Shown here piece by piece: positions 49,430-60,669 of a stretch of DNA of 64,000 nt (within the stretch, counting starts at the first letter, position 1; each line of letters opens with the position of its first letter). The notes beneath the pieces were generated by a model, which was not told the DNA's origin, searched no databases, and was given only the letters and a program-made list of their open reading frames with translations. The stretch is from Asterias amurensis (Eukaryota > Echinodermata > Asteroidea > Forcipulatida > Asteriidae), in assembly GCF_032118995.1 (NCBI RefSeq), contig NC_092652.1, positions 25,781,044-25,845,043 of the forward strand, written 5' to 3'. Position numbers and translations under genes: made by a program.

Positions 49430-52429
49430 GCTTTGCTATTGCAGATCAAGTGGTGGCGCTATTCGATTAATTCGGAACGCAGTGTGTGAGGATTTTGAGT
49501 AGGTAGGCCTATCTCAAATCATTGAAGAACGAAACAAAGATAATCATCTACAAGAGAAGACAGAAGATAGGTACAAAAGAGGCTAAAGCACTAATAACTA
49601 AAGTATTGTCTGGAGACAGTTTCCTGGCAAGTAGACACATGCAACCGCTAACCAAATAATTACATTGAAGAAAATAATTAACATTGTTCATAGCCAAGTT
49701 ATGTAAAGATTGTAGACTCTGGTAAAAAAACAAAAAACAAAACAAGGAATGGTGACCGTTTGAGAGTAGGCCTATATGCTTTAAAGAGAAGTTCGTCCCT
49801 AAGTGAGGCCTAACGGTTTACTTCACCCTTCCCCCTGACGGCGGATACCCGAACGGAGACTCCGTACTCGATATTTCCCTTTGCCATTTCCCAATGGACA
49901 TGTAGCTCTTTTACAACAACATCCTTTAAAAACTCTACTTTATGTTCCATTCATCTGCTTTACACATTACTCGTGTTAATAATAATATTATTAGCGCGAA
50001 TTTGTGTTTCCTTCATTACGTTTAAAATTCCAAAGTCGTTTGCATCAGGGTCACGTCAGGGAGGGCACATCACTTTGATGTAATTTGCCTTACACTGATG
50101 GACGGCCCTTGCCAACAAAGAGTTTTGTCAGAATAACTAAAATAAAATAATTAAAAACAAACAATACACACATGGGAACTTTGTTTGGACGCAAATAAAA
50201 CAAAATTTCGCACTTTCACGAGTCTTTTAATTAGTTTCATAAAATAATGCACGAAACTTGCCGGTGAATTGAGGAAAATAATGCGAAATACTAATTAATT
50301 GGTTGAGCATTGTTATCATGCTAGGCCTAATAATTATTGTTTCTAATGATGATGCACCATCCCTTAAAAATGAAAAATACGTTTTGTCTTTCTCAAAAGT
50401 GTCAGAGTCAGATAGAGCGGATGTCCACAACGTCTCATCTTCACTTAATCTGACACTTAATAGTGTTTACACACGGGATAAGACACAAGTTTAGCCACGC
50501 CCATGCCTAGGGATGCGTTGCTTTCTCGTTTTAATCATCACTGATGAGAGGTCTCTCGAGATTTGGACATGGCTCTGCCTTGTCCGACGGCTGTTTTATA
50601 GATATTTTGTTTACAGGAAATTAAAGAGAGTTGTCAATAATCATACCGATTCGAAAGAGATATTAATCACATGGTGTTACCGCAAACCACTTATTAAGAA
50701 AATAAAAGCAAAACGGTGTCTTTGTAAATTATTAAGGTTAATAGGTAGGCGTATAGATGTGTTCAATTGAATTTTGATTGCCGTTTTCGTACCGCAGTAT
50801 TTTTTTTCTGCTTGGTTAGCCAAGAGTATTTCTTTTGTCCATATTATTATGGTCTTAATATCCACCTCTCAGATTACTTATTGCCACATTTTGTCAATGA
50901 TGGAAGTCTAGGGGTTATGGTTCGTGGGTTTTCTGCTGGTTTCTGTCTGGATTATTATTATTTTATGATTGTTTGTCTCTTGAAATGTGTGAAATATCAG
51001 CGACGTAACTAGGGTAAAATATTGGGTGAGCACAAGGGGTTGATCAAATTGAAGTGTGAATGTAATATTTCACTCTGGAAATTTCCAATTTAAAAAGTTC
51101 AGATTTCACAAGTGGTGGGAGGGCGCCGGGCAAGAATGTCAATATGGAGGCACGTGCCCCCGTGCCCGGGCCCCACCCTTACTTACTCCACTGTGTAATT
51201 ATGATCATCATTGCCCGAAGAGGAGTCAAAGCCAGTCTAAGAAGCCACAGGTGAAGTCAGACATCCGACATAGCTATGTTTCAATAAAGTTTGTCACTGC
51301 CCCCTTTCTCCTAAAATTGCACATACAACAGTTTAATAGTGAGCCGAGAAGCTCTCGGCCAATTTCCTGCAGACATGAGAAGAGTACAGTGAAACGTCGA
51401 GTAATTCTCAATTCCAGTTCTTCAGAACCATCACTTCTCACAAAAACATGGATGTATTTTGCCTGCTTATTTCTTACAGTACGACAATCGAGGAAGGATT
51501 GTACAACATTATTAGGAAGTCAAAGAGAGACAAGAAAATCTTCATCATGAAAGAAGTCATCACTTGTCGCCATTGCGTGACTTGACACAAAACAGCCGTC
51601 GTCAGAGTTGTCGTGATCAAACATAACCAGTGTGATAATGACGATGACTTTCTCTCATCATTACGTTCAATGATGCGATGCAAGGTACACATAGAAGACA
51701 CCTTCACACCTGGGATGTTCCAACATGCGAGGAGCAAAAACTACATCTGTTTCCCGAAGACTGCTGGCAGAAATTATAATTATCATCAAACTAAAACAAA
51801 AGGTGGGAACACTGTGGCGCGTGCAGTCTGTGGCCAATCTTATTGGGAGGGTTCGAAGTCGCTGGTAATTGCTGGTGGTTGTTCGAAGGATGTCATGATG
51901 TCAACTTCCCCATAAGTTCCTCACAAACTGCAATAGAAACCAAAAATGGCAGTGGCCATAGAACAGACTGTTTTCGGGAGATGGCGGTGATGTAGGGGGA
52001 ACTGGGCCAAAAACATTGAGCTTTAAAAAAAAAAATCTCATTTGGGGTGGGGTGCGACAAGAGTTATGAGCGGTGATAGGTTTGTTCCCGCCCTTTGACG
52101 TTAAAGCCATCGCCGATTTCGATACACAAATCAATCAAATTCAGAAAATAAATTGTTTCATGAAAACGAGCTTTGGAATTATGAGTGAATGGCCTCACAG
52201 TATCAAGGGATGCAGTCGCATGTCTTGGTTCAGACAGAGAACTTAGACCTATACAATTTTGGTTATAAAGTTATCTCCATCGCAGATTCGAACATGAAAT
52301 TAAGTTCCAGGTGAACATACCAACTGGGACGATTGGCATCAATTAAATTACATCTTGACTATTTTTTTATTCTGTCATAGAACCACGGCTCTCCAACAAA
52401 ACTCAATCGTATCTGTATAGACCGTTATC
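49430..52429. other. 3 kb without a supported gene
   Basis: The longest frame (51056-51550, plus) has a GC-rich, Arg/Pro-rich segment near 51120-51180 and no recognisable domain. The frame at 51613-51915 is similar. A lone family G terminus lies at 50672-50690. Nothing here has splice or domain support. Confidence 0.4.
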
Positions 52430-52552
52430 ATGCTGGCTGTCACCATCTTGGTCATGTTCACTGTTTCCATAACAACAATAATGATTGCTAACATTCATTG
52501 CGCAAACGGCACCAGACTACAATTTCGTCCAGCCTCAGTGTGGTTACAATGA
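52430..52552 (+). CDS. Short ORF with signal-peptide-like N-terminus
   Basis: ATG at 52430, 40 codons. The first ~24 residues are hydrophobic (AVTILVMFTVSITT core, then MIANIHCANG), as in a signal peptide or anchor, followed by TRLQFRPASVWLQ. It may be a first exon whose donor I could not fix (TCA/GTGTGG is weak) or a chance ORF. Candidate partner exons are 53355-53610 and 53717-53796. Confidence 0.2.
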   Translation: MLAVTILVMFTVSITTIMIANIHCANGTRLQFRPASVWLQ

Positions 52553-53354
52553 GTTGGAATGGAGTAAAATCAAGATGGCCGCACCGTAATACATATTTGT
52601 GTTTGCTGGCGTATAGTTGTTGGTTTTCCCTTTTTGGGGTTTGGGATGGGGCGCCGAACAAAGCAAAATTGTTTTGCATAATAATACAAGCGGAATTTGG
52701 ACCTGAGATCTGATGGGGCATTAAAATCTGCTGATTTTCTTCAAACTAGGCCACCCTGAGCCGAGAGCTGCACGCCCCTAGTCTTCAAGAGGTCCACCGT
52801 AGATAATTGCTTGGACTCAGTGTGTAAATCGCTTCCAGAAGAGAAGGATGCTCTCCTAATCCTTGTCAAAAAAAGCCGCCGTCTCAAAAAGAGGACATTT
52901 TCATTCCATGTTTTACGGTTCCCTGTCGCCAGCCCGGGGGATTGTTCAATACTTTGCTGTTGCACTCAATCGTCCCTATATAAAGCGGTCTCTTTGCTAG
53001 TCTTTTCGGTGTCTTTTAAGATCTTGTGTGCTCCGTTCTATTTCCCTAATGATCTCAGTTATACTTAACGTGTACTACTAATCACATAGGTCATCATGTT
53101 AAATAATACGTCAGACCTCCATGTTTACAATGTTGCTGACTCCAGCCTGCCAGATCATCTCCAACACAAAAGCCTTAGTCTGATTGGCTCTTTGTCTGCA
53201 CTAAGTGGGTAAAACCGCCGGTGGAAGCCAACCAAAGAACCTGTACCGTGGCTCCTTGAGGGTAACCGATCTGTCGGGAGTTTTATGACAGGGCTCCCTA
53301 TCATTGACAATCAAATAAAGACGTCGGGTCGATTTCTTTAATCTCTTCTTCAAG

Positions 53355-53610
53355 AAGCTAATGTTAAGTGTGTGTTTTGATTATCGAGTTGTTCCTATCA
53401 GCAAGGATGATGCGGCTGTAGACCCTTTGGAAATGCTTGCTGAACTGGAACGCCTGGCGTCCGGAGGTTATACACGGACACAATGGAGAGGCCGGCCAGG
53501 CAACAGCCCAGAGGACGTCCAAATCGTTACCTCAAACCCCGAAAACCAATACCCATTTATGACGATTGATGCTCTTCATTTTCCTCTCAGAAGTCTACGA
53601 TTTATAGTAT
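53355..53610 (+). CDS. Coding-like internal exon candidate, product unknown
   Basis: A pyrimidine-rich acceptor (ATCTCTTCTTCAAG) precedes 53355; a donor GTAAAG follows 53610 (an alternative donor GTATGT follows 53606). The frame is open throughout and encodes DPLEMLAELERLASGGY, RGRPGNSPEDVQIVTSNP and ENQYPFMTIDALHFPLR. If spliced at 53610/53717 the phases agree and the frame continues for 26 codons to a stop. No domain recognised. Confidence 0.3.
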
Positions 53611-53716
53611 GTAAAGTTAGCTCTTTCATGCGGTAACAACCACACTTCAGAGGTTTATTGAGAGAGGTTTAACCATAGAGAAATGTTCAACCCCGAGTTG
53701 GATTTTTCTTTTTCAG

Positions 53717-53796
53717 ATTTTGAGGAGTTTAGGAGGCAATGTCCTGTGGGACTTGTTGACGCTATTTCTAAATTACTCACATCTCATTTAACATGA
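53717..53796 (+). CDS. Candidate terminal exon paired with 53355-53610
   Basis: A strong acceptor (GGATTTTTCTTTTTCAG) precedes 53717. In the phase set by the donor at 53611 it reads FEEFRRQCPVGLVDAISKLL and a few more residues to TGA at 53794-53796. Too short for the ORF lists; the splice signals are its main support. Confidence 0.3.
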
Positions 53797-54448
53797 ATGG
53801 AGGAACTAGAGAGAGGTCATCATACAACAATGCAAGCGTTCGGTCTATAATGACTCTAAGAACATCTTCAGAGTCCTGCTTTTCTTAATCCGGGCAAGTG
53901 GCAAGAGAACGATCATTTATTGGTGGACATTATTCAAATAATACAATTTCATTACTTCCAATATGTTCACACTCGTCCTTGGTTTGATCATGGTTTGATA
54001 TGATTACCAAGAAAAAGAGGGGGGGGGGGCGTTGTTAAGCCAAGAGGCTAAGTTGGTACTGGTATAAATCTTCCACGAACTTCTCCCATGCATTTTGTTG
54101 TAGGCCTAGGCCCAATTTCAAAGGCACAATTTCATAGAGCTGCTTAACGGTAGATTTTGCGCGTACGGTATGATTCCCATTTCATCCGTTGCTAACCTAC
54201 ACTGTCTACAAGTACATGACGTAATACTACATATACAAAATCAATTGTGAACACGCAAGATGGCCGCCCAATTTTATTTGCTAACCAGTGAAATATCCTT
54301 AATTGCATGAACCAATTTTTGGATGTTACAGTTGGCATGAACATTTTCTCACCGTTAAAAGCGCTATGAAATATCGGGCTCTGGTGTAATGCAGGGCAAC
54401 GTAACCAAGTGCCAATGAATACATACGCAAACAACATCATGATACTGT
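53797..54448. other. Gene-free stretch
   Basis: G9 tract near 54022; a one-sided family D fragment near 54110-54155 (GGCCCAATTTCA, ATTTCATAGAGCTGCTTAA). No gene seen. Confidence 0.4.
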
Positions 54449-54603
54449 GGGTGCGTTCGTTTAGCTTCCCTGGGTCGACCCCGGTGTGTGGCGTTTGTTT
54501 TTCTTTTCAGGACGAACGTGGGTAATTATCTGCACACGTTCGTCCTGGAAAAAACAACCGCCACACACCGGGGTTGACCCAGGGAAGCTAAATGAACGCA
54601 CCC
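54449..54603. mobile_element. Near-perfect palindromic element (family F)
   Basis: GGGTGCGTTCGTTTAGCTTC at the left is mirrored by GAAGCTAAATGAACGCACCC at the right. CCTGGGTCGACCCCGGTGTG and the inner CAGGACGAACGTG / CACGTTCGTCCTG are also paired, leaving a loop of only ~15 bp. Non-coding. Confidence 0.9.
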
Positions 54604-54723
54604 TTTATACGCTGATGGCGTTTTCGGGAGAAACCGCTTTTATGTTTTTAAATAACTTCGAAAAACAATAAGATTTGATTGCACTTCTTATTAAATGCAT
54701 GGTATTACTTTTAGTCATAAACA

Positions 54724-54985
54724 ATATTGTCAAAGACCAATATTCTCACTTGGTGTTTCCCAACATATGCATAAAATAACAAACCTGTGAAAATTTTTGC
54801 TAAATGATTGGTCAACCAAAATACCCTTGCTGCGTTGAATTGTGTGCATTCAATGCCTGAGTAAGGCTCCATGCCTTTTATCAATTAAGTTTGGGGCAAT
54901 TTCATACGGAAAATTTGTTACAAATTTTCAGGTCACAAATTCTTAAATAGGGGTTATTTGTCATCAAACCCACAAGCGAACTGAT
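54724..54985 (+). mobile_element. Family A fragment, diverged
   Basis: ATTCTCACTTGGTGTTTCCC, ATAAAATAACAAACCTGTGA and ACCCTTGCTGCGTTGAATTG; the right half is lost. A similar truncated relative is at about 61045-61290. Confidence 0.6.
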
Positions 54986-55001
54986 GGATTAAAACACTGA
55001 C

Positions 55002-55375
55002 TTAAAGGCAGCGGACACTAACAAATAATTATTAGCATAAAACCTCACTTGGTAATGAGTAATGGGAGAGGTTGATGGTAAAAAACTTTGTGAGAAACGG
55101 CTCCCTCTGAAGTGATGTAGTTTTCGAGAAAGAAGTATTTTTCCACGAATTTGATTTCGAGACCTCAGATTTAGAATTTGAGGTCTCGAAATCAAGCATC
55201 TGAAAGCACACAGTTTCGCGTGTGACAAGGGTGTTTTTTCTTTCATTATTATCTCGCAACTTTGATGACCGATTGAGCTCAATGTTCAAAAGTTTGTTAT
55301 TTTACGCATATGTTGAGATACATCAAGTGAGAAGACTGGTCTTTGACAATTACCAATATTGTCCCATGTCTTTAA
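55002..55375 (-). mobile_element. Family A TIR element
   Basis: TTAAAGGCAGCGGACACTAA to TTGTCCCATGTCTTTAA, with a complete interior including the GAGACCTCAGATTTAGAATT hairpin. Confidence 0.88.
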
Positions 55376-56918
55376 TTAGACGGTGTTAACATAAAAATGT
55401 AGACCTTCACTCAAAATATTAGTCAAAATGTGTTCTATCAGAGTATAATAACATTTAATCTAAAAGCGTGATTTTTGTGAAGATTAGTAGACAGATTATG
55501 TGTTTTTTTTCGAATTAACGAAAAAATGCATCACTCATTGATGCACACATGTTACAAAAAAGTGTTATTTTTCTATTTTACCATTTTTGTTGACTCGATA
55601 ATGCTGGTACAGCCATGGTCTAAGTGCGAACATTCATCAACTCCCAAGGAAAACTCAGAACCAAAGAAATATACTGGTCGACATTGGCGCCGGTTAGATC
55701 GTAAATAATTAAGAAGGCAAGCCCTCTGAAAGCATCAGGAAAGAGGAACAAATCCCAGGCATGACCCGTCTCCCACGGCTAAGCTTCATTTTATTAAGCT
55801 CAATCACGCATGGTCTCAGCGAGCGATGATGATTGTCAGCAAGAGATGGGGGCCTGAGCGCCGCAGCTCCCCGTACAGCACGCTCGCTCGCTACGGTCGA
55901 CCTTGGGCCAGGGCTTAGTGCACCTAAAGTCACAAGGATTACTCTTTCCCGTAACAAAAAAAAAATCATGGTTTTAAGACAAATATTGGAGAAAAAAACA
56001 CATGAACGAGTGCGAGATGGAGGGAGGGCAGGGAAAGGGAATTAATTCTGTATTCGGTGACATTTCGACTGTTAATTGAGAATGTTGAGTTTGAATTACT
56101 AAAATCCTTGTAACTCTGCCAGTTGCAATTAAGCCTTGAGCCAACCTTATTAACTGCAGAATCCAGGCAATAAAACAACAGTTACTTTCTGTTTGTCTCT
56201 CCATTTAAAAATGTAATATTGACTTGAACCACCTCGCTGTATAGAATCAAAGAGCAGATTAAGCCACTTTAAAGTAGAAAATAGAAAGATATAAAGAAAC
56301 AGATTAAGGCAAATTTAGGAACACGCGTCAGAAGCAAGTGGGACAATGAATATTCCAAGTGTTGGCTCGTATTCTAATGAACTGCAAACAGTTCGTAATT
56401 AATTGAAGATTTTGAGTAATGTTTCGAAAGTGCATGCCGCTATTGACCGCAATTTTCCGTGCATTGCTTTCGATTTAGAAGACAAAAAAACAGGAAAAAG
56501 GGTTTATAGGAAAAGTTTATACTGGGAAGAAATACCATATGCATGTAGTCTAGAATTAAATTCTGCCCATCCCCTTTAGATTATTGGTACATTGGTTTAT
56601 AAATCTTTTTTTTTCCTTTTCAATCAATCAATTTGAACTGAATATTCGACCCACTACCCACTACAATGCTCAATGAAAATACATGTTTTTTTTTTCCTGA
56701 AACAAAAGACATGCCCTTTTAGGTCCATTAAACACAACTATTAAGCAAGTTCTTTATCAGAGTGCGATCGTGTTGTTTTTCCTCCATAAAACTCAGTAAA
56801 ACTATAACGAGGCTGAAAAAAACAAGTAGTCTGGTGCCTTGACACGGCAATTAGAGCATCATGGTTTGAACAAGGAACCCAACAACAAGAACAATACTCT
56901 TACTTTTTGTTATAGGCC
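55376..56918. other. Gene-free stretch with a CpG-rich block
   Basis: Positions 55815-55925 are GC-rich (GGGGGCCTGAGCGCCGCAGC, CACGCTCGCTCGCTACG), with open frames on both strands; no domain is recognisable. The rest is AT-rich. No supported gene. Confidence 0.4.
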
Positions 56919-57045
56919 CGTTTGGAAGCTTTTGTGCTTTGGATTCGGCTTCAGGCTTCGTTCTCTAGTGCGAACCCCTGAATACATAACACGCCTCTAG
57001 TCAAAACATCTGAGGGGCCTAGCTATAGCCTGAGCCGCATCAGAT
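56919..57045. mobile_element. Palindromic element family C, diverged copy
   Basis: GGCCCGTTTGGAAGCTTTTG, GCTTTGGATTCGGCTTCAGG and TATAGCCTGAGCCGCATCAG in the order seen at 36504-36625. Confidence 0.6.
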
Positions 57046-57987
57046 CCGATATCCCTGCATGACATCTAACGTTAAAAACACTTTGTTAAAAGTTTAATTG
57101 TAAACTTAATTACATTTGAAGTGACTCGTATAACACAACTGTTTTGACTTCTTGCGTTTTAAGAATACCTATTACCATAAAATGTGAATTTCGTTGACGA
57201 TTTTGTAATCGGTAAAAGGGTGTGGTGTTCGGGTCATACGTCATGCATGGAGAGCCTGAGTTATCGCTAAAGCCAGAAGCCAGTGCGCCTACTGCCATAC
57301 GCTTCTCCCATGAAAGAATGTCACAAAAACACTTTCAAATAAGAGTTACTGGGCACCGGCCCCCTAATTACTACACAAACTAAAATCCAGATATTCATAT
57401 ACACCGTCAGACAAGCCAAACTCTGCTGAGAAGACGCATGGGAAATTGGTCTCACCTGTATATCAATAATCCATCTGAAAAACAACTTTCAACTCTTGGC
57501 TGGATCATAGAGCAAGGACCTGCTCTATGGCTGGATGTACACAATCTACAGTTTGTTTATGTAAGAACATATGTATGCAAAACGTTATGAGGGGAAATAG
57601 TAAGTAATAGACCAAGTCACAATTGTTACTAGAGTGATATTGAAGTTGTACTTTCTGTGGAATTTCTTGTGCAGGCAGACAGGTACACTGGTTTTGTCAA
57701 AATTAAAAATGATTTTTTATTTTTTATTTTTTAATAAACCGTAACAGATGAACAAGTTTTGAGATGTGGTCTTTTCTTCGTCTGATTTTCTTTTATAAAG
57801 ATTGACGGAACAGTCTTTATAGAAATGTAGTATGATGTATTGAGCCCTGCGACATTGAAGGTTACACGGTCAGTTATTAAGACAAACAAGTTTCTTTTGA
57901 AACTACAACATTTAACCAATCAATGTGCTTTACATCATACCCCATAAGCATTCCTCTAACTTGCTAAACTCTTTGGGTATTTTTTCT
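57046..57987. other. Gene-free stretch
   Basis: No repeat identity and no supported frame on either strand. Confidence 0.4.
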
Positions 57988-58310
57988 AACACAAAACACA
58001 ATGTACACAGATTTACATTAAACGTACACCGTTTGAGGATAGTAGAAAGCGTGCCAAAAATATTAGTTGCTGAGGTGCTGTAGTTTTTGAGAAATGAGTC
58101 AAACAATGTCATGAAAATACGTTTTTACATGCTAAAATAATTTTCGTCTCATCATCACTGAGGCGAAAATTATTTTCATGACATTGTTTCACTCATTTTT
58201 CAAAAACTACAGCACTCCAGCAGATAATATTTTCAGGGAAGCTTTCTACTATCATTATCTTCAAACTGTGTAAGTTTAGTGTAAATCTGTAGACATTGTG
58301 TTTTTTTGTC
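57988..58310. mobile_element. Palindromic element (family M)
   Basis: ACACAATGTACACAGATTTA and ACCGTTTGAGGATAGTAGAA at the left mirror TTCTACTATCATTATCTTCA and AAATCTGTAGACATTGTGT at the right. Inner arms GTCATGAAAATA...ATTTTCG pair with CGAAAATTATTTTCATGAC. Arms are ~150 bp and moderately diverged. Confidence 0.8.
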
Positions 58311-58979
58311 CTACAAAAAGGCAGGGAAAACACAAATCTGATGGGTTAATCAAAAATACGAAACGGTCTCCCTCTATCTCAGGTTTGCATTATACGTCTT
58401 GGTATAACAAGAAAACCAATTGCCATGACGGGAATTGAACCCACACTGATTATTCAGGCAGTTTTTGCATATTTGGTGTTTTTGTCACAATTCTTTTGTG
58501 GTTTAACTTATCTTTCTTCAGTTTTTTGTGTAAATCATACTTTTATAATTATTTCTGTATTTTTTAATGTTCTGTCTTGGAGCTTTGTTGTCAATGTTTT
58601 GACCTGTAGCCTAAATTTTCCATTTTTACTTTTTAATGGACAACTAAATTAATGACGTGAATTATTCAACCATCAGACATTTCAAAGCAGACGACCAATC
58701 AGCCCCACACACAACAAAGTGAGACAACAAGACCAACCATTTGACTTCAACTTGAAATTTAATGTTCTGGCATATTATCCACTTTCTATCAAACTCCTCC
58801 TTCAAAACTCGTGTTTTAGCCACTTTCCTAAAAAATCGTTCGGCTTGATTTCCCTTAAAAGATAGCAGACCTAAGATAACCCTTTTCAAAGCGACAGCAA
58901 CGAGCCTGTCCGAGCGGCCGTTAATTTCCCCCGTTTTGTTTGATTAGTTTTTATCATACGGGTACGTCGAACTCGCCAC
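58311..58979. other. Gene-free stretch with a SINE-head remnant
   Basis: CATGACGGGAATTGAACCCA near 58422 is a reversed box B-like motif. The frame at 58425-58652 is hydrophobic and low-complexity; I do not consider it a gene. Confidence 0.35.
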
Positions 58980-59248
58980 TTAAAATCTTCTAAATAATGT
59001 GACGGTCATGTGGATGCTAATAGTCTTCTTGTTGCTATTACTAGAAGGAGCTGGGAAAGGCTTGGGAGTTGGCAGTCTGATTTCTAAGATAGCTTTGCGA
59101 AGCGAGTACCGACATTCTATCTCAACGGCCGTGACATTGGATGGGCGGTGATGCTCCGAGGTGATAACGGGACGAGTGCAGGCTTCCACGTGCCGATAGG
59201 AAAATGTAAAATTCACGGTTATGTCAACAAATCGGCCAGATCTCGAAC
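58980..59248 (-). CDS. Coding-like terminal exon candidate, product unknown
   Basis: Minus-strand frame open from a possible acceptor (TTTTACTCCGTCCAG) at 59249 to TAA at 58980, 88-89 codons. It includes DITVNFTFSYRHVEACTRP, VTAVEIECRYSLRKAILEI and RLPTPKPFPAPSSNSNKK. Composition is protein-like and GC is higher than its flanks, but no domain is recognised and the opposite strand has an ORF with a signal-peptide-like start (59008-59151). At most one of the two is likely real. Confidence 0.28.
59008..59151 (+). CDS. Short ORF with a strong signal-peptide-like N-terminus
   Basis: ATG at 59008, 47 codons. Residues 1-12 are MWMLIVFLLLLL, then EGAGKGLGVG, a layout typical of a secreted-protein leader. 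GGGCG/GTGATG just before the stop could be a donor, making this the first exon of a plus-strand gene. It overlaps the minus-strand frame at 58980-59248. Unproven. Confidence 0.22.
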   Translation: MWMLIVFLLLLLEGAGKGLGVGSLISKIALRSEYRHSISTAVTLDGR

Positions 59249-59989
59249 CTGGACGGAGTAAAACCGTTCATGCGAGTCATAAGTGATCTTATAATGCTGT
59301 ATCAGTCATCAGTGAGTGCCAATCGAGTGCATTAGCTGTTAAAAACACTACGCTGCAGATCAGAACAATAATAAGAGAGAGTTGGAGAGAAAACTAGTCC
59401 CTGGCACGTTTCTCAAAGTTCCTTCTTTAACAGTCAATTTCGAGACATTCTCTTTTTAGATCGGTGAATAACAAGCAAAGAGCTTCAGCTTGTACGTGGG
59501 CTGGACAAATGGGTGGGGTTGGGGGAAATGAGGGCTTAATAAAACCGCTAAAGACTCCTTGATAGCGAGGTCCATTAATGGATTAAAACAAAATGGCAGG
59601 GTCATTTTGTTTGTTACTTTGTTATGTATGGTGGCCTTGAAGGGACATCAAGCATATTCATTTCCGTAAGTATTCACGTAAATATTCACAAATCTTGCCC
59701 CAATTAAAACATATTTACATCAAATTCACGTAAATATGTTGGATGTCTCTTTTTAGGGCAAATATTCGATAACCCATTACGTGTCGAATAGCCGCCATGA
59801 CTGCGTTGTATTACAAATGTTATGTCCCAAATGTGCCACCTGAGAAGCGCCATTGTCAGTAACGTTCCTCAGGTTGTGTATTTGTATTAGAATTATTCTT
59901 CCTGAGTGGACCTACAGTAGTACAGTCAGTTATACAAAAAAACTTAAATTTGCAACAATTAATTTGAGTCTATGTAAGGCTTTAGACAT
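59249..59989. other. Gene-free stretch
   Basis: No supported frame. CATATTTACATCAAATTCAC and AAGTATTCACGTAAATATTC near 59665-59735 form loose inverted repeats. Confidence 0.35.
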
Positions 59990-60146
59990 GAAGCTTTTAT
60001 CAGGTGTATCAAAGCACACAACTATATGTAACGAGGGTGTTTTTTCTTTCATTATTTTATTGTAACTTCGATGACCAATATAAACCAAAATTTTCACTTG
60101 AGAATACTTGTCTTTGACAAATACCAAAGGTGCCCAGTGTCTTTAA
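59990..60146 (+). mobile_element. Family A right-end fragment
   Basis: CAAAGCACACAACTATATGT, GTTTTTTCTTTCATTATTTT and GGTGCCCAGTGTCTTTAA. A further isolated terminus (GGGATACACTGGTCTTTGAC, TATACCCTGCCTTTAA) lies at 60190-60241. Confidence 0.65.
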
Positions 60147-60501
60147 AGATTCATGTCTGTCTGCATTTATCCACAAAAATAATAGGCAATGTTGGGATAC
60201 ACTGGTCTTTGACAATAACCAAAAGTATACCCTGCCTTTAAGTGGCAAGTCTAATCGTCAACCTTTACAGTCGATCCTGGCGCTTTACACCATTTTTCCC
60301 CAAACAAATGCACTCACAACAAACAACGAACATACAAAAGAGCTTTACACTTGACATTCCCCTTCGCTAATTAAACCTGACTGCGTAATCACAATAATAA
60401 AAACAGAAAGGCTTGCACCGAGAGGCGATTGCGTGCGAGTAAACGGCCCTGACACATTCGACACGGTACACCCCCTCCTCCCACCGGTCGGGGTGTTAAA
60501 A

Positions 60502-60669
60502 CTACAGGCGTAACTTGCTCATGATGAGTTCATAATGGACCCGTTTGTCCCATGGGGTCTTGGTGAGGGAATATGCCGTTGCTGGGTCTACCCCCCTCTT
60601 GTCAATAATTAATGGACGTGCTTTACTCCCAGACCATAGTTCACCGATAGCGTTGCCGGTGTTTGACGC
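60502..60669 (-). CDS. Coding-like terminal exon candidate, product unknown
   Basis: Minus-strand frame open for 55 codons, from just after a TGA (60670-60672) to TAG at 60504-60502. It encodes NTGNAIGELWSGSKARPLII, then DKRGVDPATAYSLTK, TPWDKRVHYELIM and SKLRL. The frame is also open upstream of the TGA (MRPQVGVAEP), so the segment may have an acceptor within it, or be a broken frame. Local GC is higher than that of the flanks. No family recognised; upstream exons would lie beyond 60.7 kb and were not found. Confidence 0.3.
   Translation of the reverse strand, partial: ASNTGNAIGELWSGSKARPLIIDKRGVDPATAYSLTKTPWDKRVHYELIMSKLRL

Noticed and set aside
50530..50590. Hammerhead-ribozyme-like string CTGATGAGAGGTCTCTCGAGA
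   Set aside because: The CTGATGA and stem II are present, but GAAA is GAGA, and neither stem I nor stem III can be formed with the flanks.
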